Part shown: positions 1 to 12,741 of the stretch, piece after piece
Numbering within the stretch: position 1 is the stretch's first letter
Layout of the letters: the number at the start of each line of letters is the position of its first letter
Assembly: GCA_030562195.1 (NCBI GenBank)
Contig: CM060201.1
Coordinates: forward strand, 33,772,067-33,836,066
Direction: 5' to 3'
Length of the DNA: 64,000 bases
DNA from: Nipponacmea schrenckii
Taxonomy: Eukaryota > Mollusca > Gastropoda > Lottiidae
Notes under the pieces: model-generated
Database searches by the model: none
Seen by the model: the letters and a program-made list of their open reading frames with translations, nothing else
Told to the model about the DNA's origin: nothing
Program-made: the position numbers and the translations under genes

Positions 1-469
1 CAGTAAAGATATATATGCACATTTTGGGAAAATTCAAACAATAACCAGAGCAGTTTAATGTATTTAAATAATTGATCCACCTCAAAGTAATACTGATAGT
101 CTTGAAAATGGCTTTGCGTTTTTTTCTCATATAAATTTCAACCCCAAAAATTGGCTGAAAAATTGTCCCCAGTAAAAACAAATTTTGAAAACATAAATAT
201 AGCATTGTGTAATATGTCTTTTAACACAAAGAGATAACAGTACTAAGTGTGAGGCGCCTTTACAGTACTCATAAACACAAAGGATAAAATTCAAATTCCA
301 AAAAACTGTTTTACTTTTACTTTGCTCAGACAATAACTTAACATTATATAAAATACTTATGTCAATAATTTTAATTTGGCCAAGATGTGCTTCATTTTAT
401 CTCTACAGGTGTGCATCAATATATCTGTACTAGAATAAAATTTATACAACTTTAGATAATAATACATAC
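1..469. other. Intron, partial
   Basis: Start of the intron after the exon at 470-548. AT-rich. The short minus-strand open frame here has no splice or homology support. Nothing else seen. Confidence 0.6.
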
Positions 470-548
470 TTTGGAGCACCCTTGGCACCACCTGGATTTG
501 CTGATTGATCCATCTGTTTAAATGCATTCATTGCACCTTTTGCTCCTC
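470..548 (-). CDS. SMTN-like: Last exon in window, leads toward CH domain
   Basis: Acceptor GTATTTTACAG before 548; donor CCAAA|GTATGT after 470, leaving in phase 2. It encodes GAKGAMNAFKQMDQSANPGG then AKGAPK. The Gly/Ala/Lys composition fits the short linker before the CH domain in smoothelins. The CH domain exons must lie left of base 1; bases 1-469 show no further exon I can support. Confidence 0.76.
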
Positions 549-1441
549 CTGTAAAATACAAAAAATCCATAATTGGAAAATATCCATCTCAACCTTCATT
601 TTCGATCCCTCTATAACAATCACTTGGTGTCAACTTGAAAAGGTTAACAAGTATTTTAGTGTATGTTGTAATCTAAAGTTTTCTATCAAATGCTATCCCT
701 TCCAAACTTTCAACCAATCAACGCATCTCTAGTAGAAACTTTTCTTGATGAAAAAAGAAATGGGATATCGAAACCCAAAGTAGAGCAATATGACAGCCTA
801 AATGGTTTTTCCTATCCTAGTTTGTTAAAAACTAGAGTTTGGTTTGAAACAGACACCTCAGAAAGAGTTTTGATAACTTTTTAAAGTTGTTGCATTATCT
901 ACCCTTTGTAAAGGACTTGTCTATTTCCTTACGAACAATTCAAAATAATAACATCATAGGTTCTTTAGTAAAAAACACTCTACCACTGACACTTATCTTG
1001 CAATGATATCATGCAAACGTTAATGATACTGGACATGCATTATCATGGTGCAAACATCAAACACATTTCAATTATGGATATTGTGTATCTTTTAAATATT
1101 GTTTCTTAGTTTTATCTTAGTGAAAATTGCATAAATATTTCTATCTTTGTAAACAAAGCTCTGAAATCTTCATTCTATTCTTGTCAGGTTTTTCTGATAT
1201 TGTAAGCCATTGTTAGGAACTGTTGTGCAACGAGACTTTATGGTGTTCCTCAGAAGGTTTTTCTTACTGTGTATGTCATTTTTAGTCATTTCATGCCATG
1301 GGAATAGTTTATTATACATGATTTGATCGTTGAATATGAATGTAACACATTTGAACAATGATGGTAGCCTAAATCCCATATTTAATTTTTAAAATCACTA
1401 CCACAATATAAAGATTTTTTTACGTAGATGATCTACTCTAC
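549..1441. other. Intron, no recognised element
   Basis: AT-rich intron between two phase-1 junctions. I see no repeat, exon or RNA gene in it apart from the possible 18-nt exon extension at 1424-1441. Confidence 0.6.
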
Positions 1442-1567
1442 CTCCCCAGGACTCTGTCTTCTGTGATTTTTCCACTAAACCATCTTTACTGTTCCACGAT
1501 TCCGTTTTCACAGTAATCTGACCACTTGTGCCATATCCACTGTTACGTAAAATCTTATTGGTCAAAT
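1442..1567 (-). CDS. SMTN-like: Linker exon before the CH region, 41 codons
   Basis: Acceptor AATTGCTGCAG and donor GGAG|GTAGAG, phase 1-1. It encodes DLTNKILRNSGYGTSGQITV then KTESWNSKDGLVEKSQKTESWG. A second donor, CTAC|GTAAAA after 1424, is also phase 1 and would add 18 nt, so donor choice is uncertain. Confidence 0.74.
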
Positions 1568-2069
1568 CTGCAGCAATTTGGTCTATAAGCCAATGAAAAC
1601 ACACAACACAAAACTCAATCAATAAAACGAAAGTAGAATAACACCATGCAAATGAATTCAATCTGGATAAAATGAATGAATGAATGAAAAATCCAAAATA
1701 TAATTTTTTTTTAGGGTTAATTTAAAAAAACATAAGCTAGTCCAATCTAATCTTGGGGTTAACCAAACTGAAGTTGAAATCATTTTTATGGTGATTTTTT
1801 AAAATAAGTTGCATCAAAACACTGAAAGTTATGCTGTTGGACAGCAAATTATAGAATGATATATAATACATGAGGGTGCAAAATTCCTTATGCGACATCC
1901 TTTCCCTCCCACCCATAAATTTTGGTTATTCTAGTAATAACTGACATATTATATTAAAAAATGAATTAATTTGAGATGAATTATCTACTTTAACACATGC
2001 TAACTGATCTAGTAAAGCCAATTCAATATCAGGCCATGTTTTAAAACAAGGGCAGTAATTCACACTCAC
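1568..2069. other. Intron, no recognised element
   Basis: Short AT-rich intron with a tract of GAAT/GAATGAAT character near 1670. No repeat copy recognised. Confidence 0.6.
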
Positions 2070-2156
2070 CAGCTGGTTTTTTGCTATAGGACATTCCCAT
2101 TGGTGTAGATGTTTTAGATAAACTTGTCTTTTGTGTGGTAGTCGTGGTTGATCCAC
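2070..2156 (-). CDS. SMTN-like: Thr/Ser-rich linker exon, 29 codons
   Basis: Acceptor CTGCTTTTAG, donor GCTG|GTGAGT, phase 1-1. It encodes GSTTTTTQKTSLSKTSTPMG followed by MSYSKKPA. The Thr run continues the TTT-rich composition of the preceding exon. The overlapping open frame with a Met start in another phase is a shadow. Confidence 0.78.
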
Positions 2157-2405
2157 CTAAAAGCAGACATGTTGTGTTAGTGGTAGCCTAGTAACAAAAA
2201 GCCATACTAAATAATACATAATGCAATAAGAATTCACGATTTTACAGAATTTAATTATACAATATTTATTTGCCTTAATGCATCTTATATTCAAATGCTA
2301 AAAAATTCAAAAAATCTGAAAATTTGACAAGTTTCTCATACCAAATACACACTGATACTGTTCTAATCTTGGTCTACCTTTGTCGCAAATAGTAAATAAA
2401 TTTAA

Positions 2406-2752
2406 AATATCATCTTCACAATGTAAGCTATTACCAACTTTATCTTATACATCTTCACAATGTTATAACAAACTTGCTCTTATACCTTGACTATCATGTT
2501 CATTATTCTTGTATCACAGATGTAGCGATTTGATTGGATAGTAAATACACTAAATACAGCCAATCAGTGCTGTAAACAATATGGCTTTATGTTCACAGAC
2601 TTTCTATCGAGGGCTCTGATTGGTTGTAGTCTCCAGCATGCTATCCAATCATATTGCTTCATTTACAAACTTTCATGATACAAGAAATGTGCCAATTGAA
2701 GACAAGGTATAAGATTAAGTTTGATTTAGCTTGAAATTGTGAAGATGATATG
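2406..2752. mobile_element. Family C MITE, copy with perfect 16-bp terminal inverted repeats
   Basis: The left end 2407-2422 (ATATCATCTTCACAAT) is the exact reverse complement of 2736-2751. Inside each end lie CTTATACCTTGACT and its inverted partner AAGGTATAAG, then inverted CCAATCA/TGATTGG boxes and TTCTTGTATCA/GATACAAGAA. The whole is a long imperfect palindrome with no coding capacity, typical of a non-autonomous DNA transposon. Related copies lie at 12742-12993, 61800-62270 and, very diverged, 41090-41375. Confidence 0.8.
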
Positions 2753-4523
2753 AATGATATCACTGGCCATGCAGTTGAAATTCCAGGACTAAGATGCTGA
2801 GATTTCTCCTTCTAAATTCAAAATACCAGTTGTCCAGAGGTAAATGTAAAATTTTCTACTCAAAAAAGCTGAATAATGGAGACTTTCAAACATTATATGA
2901 TGATAATTTCAGTATCTAATTGAGATATAAAGATAGACCAAGATTTTCTCAGGAATAAAATATTGCCCCAAAACAAAGCAACAACATTGCTTGTAACCTA
3001 GCAACACAGTAACAATAAAGCCACAACATGGATTACAATGCAAAAAATGATTCGGGATATAATTTGTTGTGGAGGGTATAGAGGTGTTCACAGAGTGCAT
3101 GGATTATCTAGACCAATTTAAAAGAACAGTCTGGTTCTTTTTTAAAGGCGTTTTAAATGAGAATATATACTTAATACATCTACTTCGTGATTTTACTAGA
3201 AATATGATGTAACGAAAATGGCAAAATTAAATTACATATATTTTCTGACTATGTTTTGGAAATTCTAATAATTCTTTAACAATTAAAATAGACAGGGACT
3301 TACAGAGATTTCCTAAAAATCACTTAGTTCTTTGAATATAAGTCATATTTAAAACTGATATGCCGAGACGCATATGGCCAATATGACTCAATCAACAGCC
3401 TCGCAAAAATCATAGAAATTGTTAAGAATCAGACCTAATGGAATAATTCATAAATAATAGTACAGTTCACTTTCTAATCAGACAAACAAGATAAAATATT
3501 CCTGTTTTTATCCTAGAAAAACACACAAGTCTTGGAGATTCTCCAGAATGAACATCAAGCTTGTTTTGATAAAATATCTTGTCGAGGAGAAAAACAGATC
3601 AGGGGAGAAATATTTCATTTTAATATTTTAGTTTTTGTTGACAGATTAAGAAGTTTAATCTAAAGAGATACAGATATTTGAAAATCCCTTATCCATATTA
3701 AGCAGTTTCAAAAGGAAAAGAATTTAAAGGGATACATTCATTGGAATTTCCTAATGCTTTTTTTAAAATGTGCCTAAAATATCAGTAAACTTTACTGAAA
3801 ATTTAAATGAAATGAATGAAGCCTTATGTCCTACTCTTCTGCACCTAATGGGCAAATGAAAATGGTCTGACTGAGTATATGAAGCTTAAGTTTAGAGAAG
3901 AAATTCATGACCAATTTCACAGCAATGGATGGTTTATAGGTTTCTTTTATAGTAATGGGGAAATGGTCCAGTATAATGGAAGCAAATTGTAGCACAATTT
4001 CTACTATTGCAGTTGGACTTGATCAGGCAGTTGGGGGTTCCAAAGGAAAAGGTTGGGGTAGTGCTATCTTGTCTGAGTGGGCAGATCAAAATATTTTCAA
4101 ACCTACAGTATCTAGTCTAAAACATTTTTCAAAAAATACTTCTACATGTTGGGTTCAAAGCAATATTGCAGATTTGTCAATTTAAAAAAAAAGCAAGAGA
4201 TGTCAATATGTATGAATGGTTCTTAAGGAATTTTGAAGTAATTTTTTTTCTTTCCTTATCAGTTAAATTATGGATCATGTTGAGAATTTGATTTACTTTA
4301 GCTTTAGTGATTGACTAATCGAATTACTGTATGGAAGAGTACAGATCAGTCCAAATTGATGGAATGGGAGATGCTTTATACTAGGAGATTTTCCTAAACG
4401 TTCTAATGAAATCTAGATTGATGTGAAGAGATGAAAATCACTACATTACCACTCATGCAGCAGAGGTTGATCTAATGCACTGAAAGCCGGCTGCAAGAAT
4501 TTGAGAAAGATAGAAATTGTCAC
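2753..4523. other. Intron remainder with one SINE fragment
   Basis: No exon found. A short fragment of the family A SINE end lies at 3808-3870 (AAATGAATGAAGCC...CTAATGGGC). The rest shows nothing I recognise. Confidence 0.55.
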
Positions 4524-4832
4524 CCTGTGTTTTGGTGGAACTTTGAGAAATTGTTGTTGTATGAGTTACAGAACCATCAGCACCTGTTTTAGATTCAGCA
4601 ATCTTGCTGTAACTTTCTAATTTTTTCTGTTTGTCCTCATCGGCAGCTTTTTTAGCATCTTTAACCCGGCTGTCAGACGACTTCGCATACTGACTTTCCC
4701 GCTCTCCTGTAGGTCCAGCAGACGCATAGGACTTCATCTTTCTGGCTTTTTCCTCATCTGCAATCTCATACTGACGTCTGACTGCTTTCTCTGTATCTTT
4801 TTCATGCTCTAATCGTTTCTTTTCATAATCCT
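4524..4832 (-). CDS. SMTN-like: Smoothelin domain C-terminal helix and Ser/Thr linker
   Basis: Acceptor TGTTTTCCAG, donor CAGG|GTGACA, phase 1-1. It starts KDYEKKRLEHEKDTEKAVRR and continues as a charged, probably helical or coiled-coil stretch (IADEEKARKMKSYA; KDAKKAADEDKQKKLESY). It finishes with GADGSVTHTTTISQSSTKTQ. The ADGS-V-T-T segment recalls the AADGSAVSTVT stretch that follows the smoothelin motif in vertebrates. The open frame continues 23 codons past the donor, but the next exon matches phase 1, so the splice is preferred. Confidence 0.85.
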
Positions 4833-5403
4833 CTGGAAAACAGAACAATGTATTTTTTTGCGACTTTGCATTTCTAAAATATGTGGTTTGCTGTGAATTT
4901 ATTTCTGTATAAGAATATTTCTTTAACTGGATAAGAAGGGAGGTTAAACATTACCAAATCTAATCAAAGGCAAACTGAATAAATAAATTGAAAGTTTACT
5001 ATCGGCACCTTTCATGAAATCATGTGTTAAAATTGTTTAAAATGACAGTAAAATCCAATTCTCAGTTGTCCATTTTGCACAAATTCAGCTTGTACATCAT
5101 GTTTTTGAAAAACTTCATAAGTCAAAACAATAAAAACTTAATATTTTGCTAACTGAAACTGTAAATGGTTTAAAAAAATATCTTCTACTGTCATGTTGTC
5201 TAACGTTTCCGCTAAATATAAATACCTTTTTCAGAAACCATTTACTAGTCAATGATCAGATTTTTTCCGGTCCTACCATTACTTATTCAAAGGTTAAAAC
5301 TGTTTTGTTTATTCTGGACTGTTATTTTTGTGATTTCTTGTCACCTTAGCTCTTTTTCAAAACAATTCAGTTTTTGTCATAATTATAAAAATTAAAAACT
5401 TAC
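4833..5403. other. Intron within the smoothelin domain
   Basis: 571-bp AT-rich intron splitting the smoothelin core from its C-terminal helix. No repeat copy recognised. Confidence 0.6.
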
Positions 5404-5479
5404 TTCTCTGCTCCTCGTGTAACGCCCTGATTCGGGCTCGGATTTTCTTCTTCTCATCAAAACTTTCTGTTTCATTCAT
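5404..5479 (-). CDS. SMTN-like: Smoothelin domain core exon
   Basis: Acceptor TTATATTTCAG, donor AGAA|GTAAGT; phase 0 in and phase 1 out. It encodes MNETESFDEKKKIRARIRAL then HEEQR. The pattern FDEKKKIRAxIRxL matches the smoothelin motif FEERKLIRAALREL in position and spacing. This is the clearest family marker in the gene. The region is expected to form a charged helix and lies N-terminal of the CH domain in known smoothelins. Confidence 0.88.
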
Positions 5480-5637
5480 CTGAAATATAACATTATTAAA
5501 TAAAATGAAACCCTCTGATTTGTAATAAATACCTTGGTTTTTAAATTTTGATATATGTACATGGCAATTTTCTTCTTTGAACTAAGACATGTATATATTG
5601 CTTTTGATTTGTAATTTTTGTTCTCACATCATAACAA

Positions 5638-5716
5638 TCACCAGATAGATGGCAATTACCAGATAGATAGCAATTACCAGATAGATAGCAATTACCACAT
5701 AGATAGCAATAACCAG
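5638..5716. repeat. 18-bp microsatellite, about 4 copies
   Basis: CAATTACCAGATAGATAG units in tandem with one or two changes. Located in the intron between the smoothelin exons. Confidence 0.85.
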
Positions 5717-5754
5717 TTGTATATATAGATAATAATTTAAGTGGTTATGAGTAC

Positions 5755-5955
5755 TGAAATGCAGAGTCACAACTCAGTTGCTAGTTCAAAGGGGTTGACA
5801 ATAAACCAAAGCCCTGTATGCATGTTAAAGATCCCTTGACAGTTGGAAATCCCAAACAGTCTAGGTTAATGCTGCTTTCCCGGCAAAATTTCAGTCATTG
5901 CACGCTGCATGGTGTTTCCCCTCTTCATTAGCCCATAAGGTTTATTTCATTTCAT
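5755..5955 (+). mobile_element. Family A SINE, partial and diverged
   Basis: Body of the SINE in the orientation opposite to the 30970 copy: GACAATAAACC, GTTAAAGATCCCTTGACAGT, GCATGGTGTT and ATTAGCCCATAAGG all match it in reverse complement. The tRNA-like head is missing or unrecognisable. Confidence 0.7.
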
Positions 5956-6479
5956 TTTTGAGAGTTATTTTTTGACATTTATGATTCCATTTCCTTTTTT
6001 GCAACCATAAACAACTTGTGATCACTATAGTGTGAGGGCCACTTATTGACTGTTTTGGAAGATATGATTCAGTTTTCTAATGGTACTGGGAGATGAAACA
6101 GTATAAAAGTTGTTTATGTTGATTTGATTGATAAATTAACAATATTTACACCATCCTGATACAACATTCACTGATATTTTTCCTGAGAAATCTTTGATAA
6201 ATAAAGATTGATGTTGGCACCAGGCCAGGTCATTTTCACTTCTAACAAATCAAACGAAAGGAACATCAACACTTACAAATTTAATAAATTAAAATCTACA
6301 TAAACTTATCCCAGATCTCACAACATATACAGTTTTATATAGAAATAATATATTGGGCTTATGTCACAGTATAGGTTAACAGTTTACCTGGTTGGTCACT
6401 GCAAGGTTTAACCCATTATTAACTTAATAAATAGTGACAAGTAGACTTAACACATACATTTCATTTTTACGTATTTATA

Positions 6480-6645
6480 CTTAAAGAATTCAGAAAACAA
6501 CTATATTTTACAAGGTTCACATTTAAGGATCCTTTCTACCAGCTGATCTTTGGCCAAACCTCTTGGTATTGACCTTTCCTTGATTATCTGTACCCATTTA
6601 AAGCTGGGTGGACTGGATTTATGAGTAAAGATGACTTATTATGTA
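6480..6645 (+). repeat. Family B dispersed repeat copy
   Basis: Carries the family core GGATCCTTTCTACCAGCTG, CCAAACCTCTTGG, TACCCATTTA and GCTGGGTGGACTGG, preceded by AACAACTATATTTTACAAGG. Further copies are near 9755, 11610, 19690, 21215, 60830 and 63140. Confidence 0.8.
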
Positions 6646-6852
6646 TTCATAGCAAAATATTGTCCAATCCAAATTGGCCCTAGAATCTTTCTAGGAAATA
6701 TCAGCCAATCAAATCAAACCACTTGCTATAGATACATTGTTCTAATTTCTACTCTAACAAAACCAAGTGAATGGGGCTTACCCTAATACCTGTTAATAAA
6801 ACCATTTCCCTTCTTGAGAGACAATGTTCATGAGTTAAAAATAAATACTTAC

Positions 6853-6960
6853 CATTTTCTGGAGTTCATCCTCGTTGGTGATACTGTCATAAGAACTCAT
6901 GGTGATAGAACTAGTGATGTTATTTCTCACGTTAAACTGAGGCTGGGAGCTTATCTCCCC
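6853..6960 (-). CDS. SMTN-like: Exon leading into the smoothelin domain
   Basis: A 36-codon exon, phase 0 on both sides, acceptor ATTTTTTCAG and donor AAAATG|GTAAGT. It encodes GEISSQPQFNVRNNITSSIT and ends SITNEDELQKM. The last residues align with the start of the third smoothelin homology region of vertebrate smoothelin (pattern acidic-E-x-x-L-x-K-M). The next exon continues it directly. Confidence 0.85.
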
Positions 6961-7654
6961 CTGAAAAAATACAACAAAAAAATTCATTAATTTGAGATAT
7001 TTTTGTTATTTTAATTTCAGGAAAGACAAGGTATTGTAGCGTATGCGTGGTTATGTTATAGGGATGGAGGGGGAGGGGGGCCAGGGGAAAATACCCCCCC
7101 CCCCCTTCTGAACAAATTATTGATCAGAGATGTAATCAATGCCCCCTAACATTGTAATAAATTCTCTTCTTGATATAGGTATATTATAATATTGTTGATT
7201 CATTTGATTGTGTTATTTAAAGATTGATTTGAACTTGATTCTATCTATGTGAAAAATAAAAATCTTCAAATATTAAGTAAAGAGAAGTAATTTCCTGAGG
7301 TTTATGATGTGCTGAAAGTGCAATTCAAGAACCTTAATATTATAATAATATAAAACATGTGGATAATTTAATTTCTCAGGAATTCCACCTGTAATCTATC
7401 ATAATAAGTTAAAAATTAAACATGATGTTATTAATGGCATGAAAAGTACAATTCATTTAATTGTAAATGAACTGGGTGTCAGGTTTTAAATCTGAAAGGT
7501 GATACAAATAGTTAAAGTTGAGTAACAAAGGTTCCAAAACCTGTAATTTTGTAACAAGTCTTGGAGCCTGTTCCATAACAAACAATTGTATAATCTCAAA
7601 ATTATTCCAAATTCTTCACTGCTTTTATCTTGTTTACTTTTCTTCTGAATTAGT

Positions 7655-7722
7655 TAGAATGAAATGAATGGAGTTTTACATCCTACAGTTCTACACCTTG
7701 ATGGGCTAATGAAGATGGTTTA
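7655..7722 (-). repeat. Family A SINE end fragment
   Basis: AATGAAATGAATGGAGTTTT, CATCCTACAGTTCTACACCT and GGGCTAATGAAGATGG match the end of the SINE opposite its tRNA-like head. About ten other fragments of this end are scattered in the window. Confidence 0.7.
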
Positions 7723-9019
7723 AATAAGAAACACGCTCATCAATATTATTTGAATAATACTGAGCAAGTTTTGTGAAATCTGAAATTAAACTTTCATATC
7801 CTTATTGCCCAGTTATCAAGTTATTGCCCTTTTCTAGTTTGTAACAAGAATAACTGTAACATATATGGCCAACCAAGAAATTACATTATTTCATAATAAA
7901 ACTTAACATCTTTCACTGCTGCAAACTGTTTTTAATCCTTGGTGTTGGAATCAGTAGTGAGTATATGTAATAACATATTTGGCAAAACCTTAACAACACA
8001 AACAATACTCCCACATCCCATCAAAACTTTCAGCAATCTGTTACAACCATTTTGGCACCAATATACAACAAAAACAACATCAGATTCAAGTTTTAGTTTG
8101 TTTCAATTGCTGAGATAAGTTTTCTATTGATGTCTTCAATATTTTTTATTTAGACATATCAAGCATGGACATTTATTTCTAGCAAAAAAAATTTGGAGAT
8201 TTAAACAACCATTTGAAAAAAAAGTCAAAGTAAGAATTCAAAATGACAAAAGGAGGATTACTCATATTTTTAACTATAATCAGATATTGGAATTTAGACT
8301 GCTATACAGGCCCTTGGGGTGGGCTTGTAGAGTCAGGGGCCCTGAAAAAATTTAGATGAATTGAAATTACATTGGGTCATAGTTGAGACCCCTTGAAATC
8401 ACCCCCCCCCCCCCTTTCATACCCTGAGCCGCTGGGATATAAACAGACTTGGTGGTCAAGTCCTGAAATCTATTGAAGAATGAAAACTACAACACATTAC
8501 AGTGTCAAATGAGGGGAATATAGCTATACCAGTGGCACTAATTCAGAATAGTAAGGTTCAAAAATTGAGTTGGCAACAACAAAAATAGCCAACTGTTAAA
8601 TTCACTTTATCTATAAATATATTGCTGACTGTATGCCAAGTTAAATTGGAAGAGTGATGAAGCTTAGAATAACTACCTATACACTTAACTTCTATAAATA
8701 TATCATTTTATTAAAATCTCCACATTTTACATCTATCTTGAAAGACTCTTCATGTTTTTCTCTTTTTCTTATTTCGCAATTTAAAAAATATATAGCCATC
8801 GGGTTATTTTAAAATCTTTGATGACAAGATGGATAACTAGGCTTATAATTGAGGGCTCCAAGTAATTTAAGCCGTCTTTGATGTTGCATATTTTAATAGG
8901 TCAATTACTTTTGAGATTTCATATTGCACTTTATCTGCACTTTACTCCACACAGAACCAGATTATTATCATAAAAATACTTTTGATAATTCCATGTAGTC
9001 AAAATTTAATTAATCTTAG

Positions 9020-9255
9020 TTAAGGGCAATAACTCATAAAGATTCAGTTTTTCAGAATGATATTTTTTCTTTCTATTGTTATAGAATTCAAGGGCAATAA
9101 CTCATAAAGATGAGAGGAGAACTCAACAAAATCCATACCAACCAAGTAACACTTTTAATAATAAATGTTTATATCTTTTCATAACAGACTAAAATCTTAT
9201 CTACCCCCATTCTTCCTATTGTTATAGGATTCAAGGGCAATAACTCATAAAGTTA
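9020..9255 (+). repeat. Three spaced copies of a ~20-35-bp motif
   Basis: AGGGCAATAACTCATAAAG occurs at about 9025, 9090 and 9233. The last two share the preceding TTGTTATAGRATTCA. The spacing is irregular, so this is not a simple array. Confidence 0.7.
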
Positions 9256-9754
9256 TTAGGCTAGTGGTATTGATAATGCCTAATGAAAAACATCTAGGTA
9301 ACAATCTGTCAATAAAACAGAGTAGCAATTTGGCTTGGCACCAGTAAGATGTGATAATGTTGATTAGAGATTCAGTATAATGGATAAAACATTAATTAAC
9401 AACAATGGATAATTAGCCTAATTTAAGATATTTCGTTATCTACCTTGTAATATATTTGTCAGCAAAATAATGTATATGAAATAGTTCATTATCTTTTTAG
9501 ATATGTTTTATTGGAGGTCAGCCTTTATCAGTTGGCAAAATGTACAAAATATCTTGCAAGGTTTATATTGCTTACTCTACTAGACACCTGATACCAAATT
9601 TCATTGCTCAAAATATCCTCATTTATGACTGATGTGAAAAGTAGCTGCTGCCAATGAACTGACGGTGGTTTTTGTTTTGTTTTGGATTGCTAGTACTTTG
9701 TAACCTACTTAACATGAAATTTCAATGGATGACTCTTGGCATGAAAAAATTATC

Positions 9755-9900
9755 TATATTTTACAAGAAAAACAACTAAGGTGAACAGATAATGATCCTA
9801 TCTATCAGCTGGTCCTTAGCCAAACCTCTTGGCATTGATCTTATCAGTGCCCATTTACAGCCGGGTGGACTGGGATAATGAGTGAAGATAACTTATAGAA
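9755..9900 (+). repeat. Family B dispersed repeat copy
   Basis: AGCTGGTCCTTAGCCAAACC, TCTTGGCATTGATCTTATCA, CCCATTTACAGCCGGGTGG and GAGTGAAGATAACTTAT match the family consensus. Confidence 0.78.
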
Positions 9901-11609
9901 ACTGTTTACTGTTTTAAACTGAGAAAAGTTTTATTCCATCTGGTCAACTACTACAGTTTTGATGCAAGTTCTTCACGGTGGAATATACAGGAGGTACTCG
10001 CCCAAACTCTAATTCCAAGTCTGTATGGTTGTACTTAAAAAATACTCCCAGAATTTCATTTTGTACTTTTAAAAGGAAGTTATCTGCTAATTAACTTTGA
10101 CAAGCTTTGAAGATCAAAGATTCTTAATTTCTTAATTAGCAAAGCAACTGAGAGGAAATCTCTGAGAAAACTTTAGAAAAAATTCTCCCAATTTTTGAGT
10201 TGAAAAGATATTTATTAACATGCTAACCACCTACTGAGAAACCTCAATTTAAACTATTATTGGCACATTTTAGAATTTAGAAAGTTGTTTTGGCCTTGTT
10301 AAAAAATCATACAACCAATTTATGTGGTAAATGTGGGATTTTTCTTGATATTAAATTAACCACAATATTATACATTTTCATCGGTGACTTTTAGTGAAAC
10401 ATTGCCGTGGTTCTTCTATACAAACATACTGTATATCACAGTTATCACTTCTATTATTTTTTAAATATTGACAGGTAGTCATAATCAATGATATCATAAG
10501 GTGATATCTTTTTTATCTCATCCCCTTTGATCTTTGGAATCACTTCAAGGATTTTCCTATATATTGTCATTGTTTTTTGTTGTTAATCATTTTAGTTGAT
10601 AATGTTACCTGTATGTGTTTTGAAATGAAACATGTATTAAGAAGTAGAACAATTGTATAATATCTTAATTTTTAACTGTAAAGTATTTTTAAATAATGTG
10701 ATCATTGAAGTCTTAAAGTGAAGACAATATTAATTCCCAGGGGTCAGGATACTTTTTTTAATGAAGTTTATGAGAAACCTAATTTGGATTATAATTCTGA
10801 ATAAGCTTTAAAGTACTATTTGGAATGTGAACCTGTAATTCCAGTTAACTCTGAAAATCAGCCGTTTCATTAAAAAAACTTTAAAATTATCAGAAAACAA
10901 GCCTCATCAGTAAATGTTGATCAATATGCATGTATTATCAGAAGTCAATAATCTTGTAAGAATATGTCAGTGATAAACAGAGCCCACTAATGGATATTAT
11001 ATTTACTAGCTATATACACTATGATATATATTCTCTATGTTAATTATCCTGTTAAAAATATGTTAATTGTTTTAACAGTCAGTATAGCAAGGTTAAATAG
11101 AGGTTTTGAAGGTGGAGAGAGGTAAGTAGAAGAGTTATCTACCATGAGTTTCATTTCTTAGCACTATTTTCACTAGATTCAAATATCTGTCTCTATTCCA
11201 GCCTTTGATAGCTATTTTTGGACAGATGTATGTTGCTGTAGTGACATAAAATGTGGCTCTGTTAAATAGGAACTTTCCACATCTCTGATGGTGCTGGGAT
11301 TTTAAATCTTTTCAGACACCTCAGAACTGTAAAACCCTGATGTATAGGGATAGATGGATGAGTAACAGTATCCTTCAACATCATTCATGTCTGCAGATAA
11401 ATCTTAGCTTGTTTTAAATGAAAAGGTTCTTTTATATGCCATGAATGATTGTGTGGGCAACCAAAAGTTCACTAAATCACTAGAGTTAAACTTTGATGGA
11501 CAACTGATCTAATAAGCAAACAGACGACAGATCATAGACAGAAGTTTCGATCTATATTTTCAGTTCTGGAAGTAAATAAATTTTGTGTTCTGGTGAATCT
11601 AGAGTTCTA

Positions 11610-11870
11610 GGCCAAGATATATTCCATCAATCAACTGGTTCTCAGCCAAATCTCTTTGTATTGATATTTGCCAGTTTACCTGTACCAGTTACACAGGGTA
11701 GGAAATGAATTACGAGGGTTCAATCTTGGCAAAAGGTTGAGATGAACTTTTAAATATCCATCGATAGTTGAAAATCGCAAATTTCAAAAATTTCCTCATT
11801 GCATACTGCATGACTTGTCCGTCCTCATCTACTCATTGCAGAAGAGTAGGACATTTCATTTTTAATATGC
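11610..11870 (+). mobile_element. Family B-like core joined to reversed family A body
   Basis: A diverged family B core (CAACTGGTTCTCAGCCAAAT, CAGTTTACCTGTACC) runs straight into family A sequence in plus orientation (GGTTCAATCTTGGCAAAAGG through GCAGAAGAGTAGGACATTTC). Either the two families share modules or one inserted beside the other. Confidence 0.6.
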
Positions 11871-12417
11871 TTTCTGCTCAAACAAAAAATCTGTTGAAAA
11901 TATCTTTAGATCAAATTTAGTAGATAGAAAATTAGATAACCAGGTATACTTTTAATCCTTTCTTTAATTTAATGTTTCAATTCACAGACAGAATCATAAT
12001 TTTCCTGAAGAAAGATGTTCTATACTTCTACGTAGTGGAATTTGTATGTATTGGTATATGTTAGCTTCCCCTTGTGTTTATTTTGTTGTTATATGAAAAT
12101 CACAAACTTTAATAAACATATCAGACCAGCTGTGTTGATGGTAGGAATTCAAGGTTAAATTCTGTAGAATCAGGAATCTGTAGAATGGTACCAACTATCA
12201 GTATCATAGATATTAATCTCAGTCTAATTTTAGTTATATATATCAATGCTATTATTTACAGTGGGTTTGGAACACCTTATGGCTCTCAACAACTGAGTAC
12301 TTAATTAGAAATCTGAATATTCAAATCAAAAATGCCTCAATTATTCCACAGACCAAATTTTTTTTTAACTATCTTTATAATTTTATTATGAGAGTAGACA
12401 ATCAAAGACTGTTTAAA

Positions 12418-12538
12418 AATAAGAATTAAAATATTTCAAGGTTAAAATTTTGTAATAATGAAATAACAGACATTTTCAAATAAGAATTAAAATATTTCAA
12501 GGTTAAAATTTTGTAATAATGAAATAACAGACATTTTC
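12418..12538 (+). repeat. Near-perfect 61-bp direct duplication
   Basis: The unit starting TAAGAATTAAAATATTTCAA is present twice with no internal difference that I can see, at a 61-bp offset. It is a young duplication or a collapsed or expanded assembly unit. Confidence 0.9.
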
Positions 12539-12741
12539 TCAACCTTTAGATCTCAACTGTTGTTACTATTAATAGAACATAACAGCCATTACTTTCATTC
12601 TGATCTTTCAATAAAAATAAATATATTACTTTAAAAATAGTTCTACTGAAATCTTATATCCTACTTATACAGAAGAAACATTCCTAAAACACATTATTAG
12701 CTATTTGGACTCTTGTAGACAGATAAGCAGTTGACAATTTG

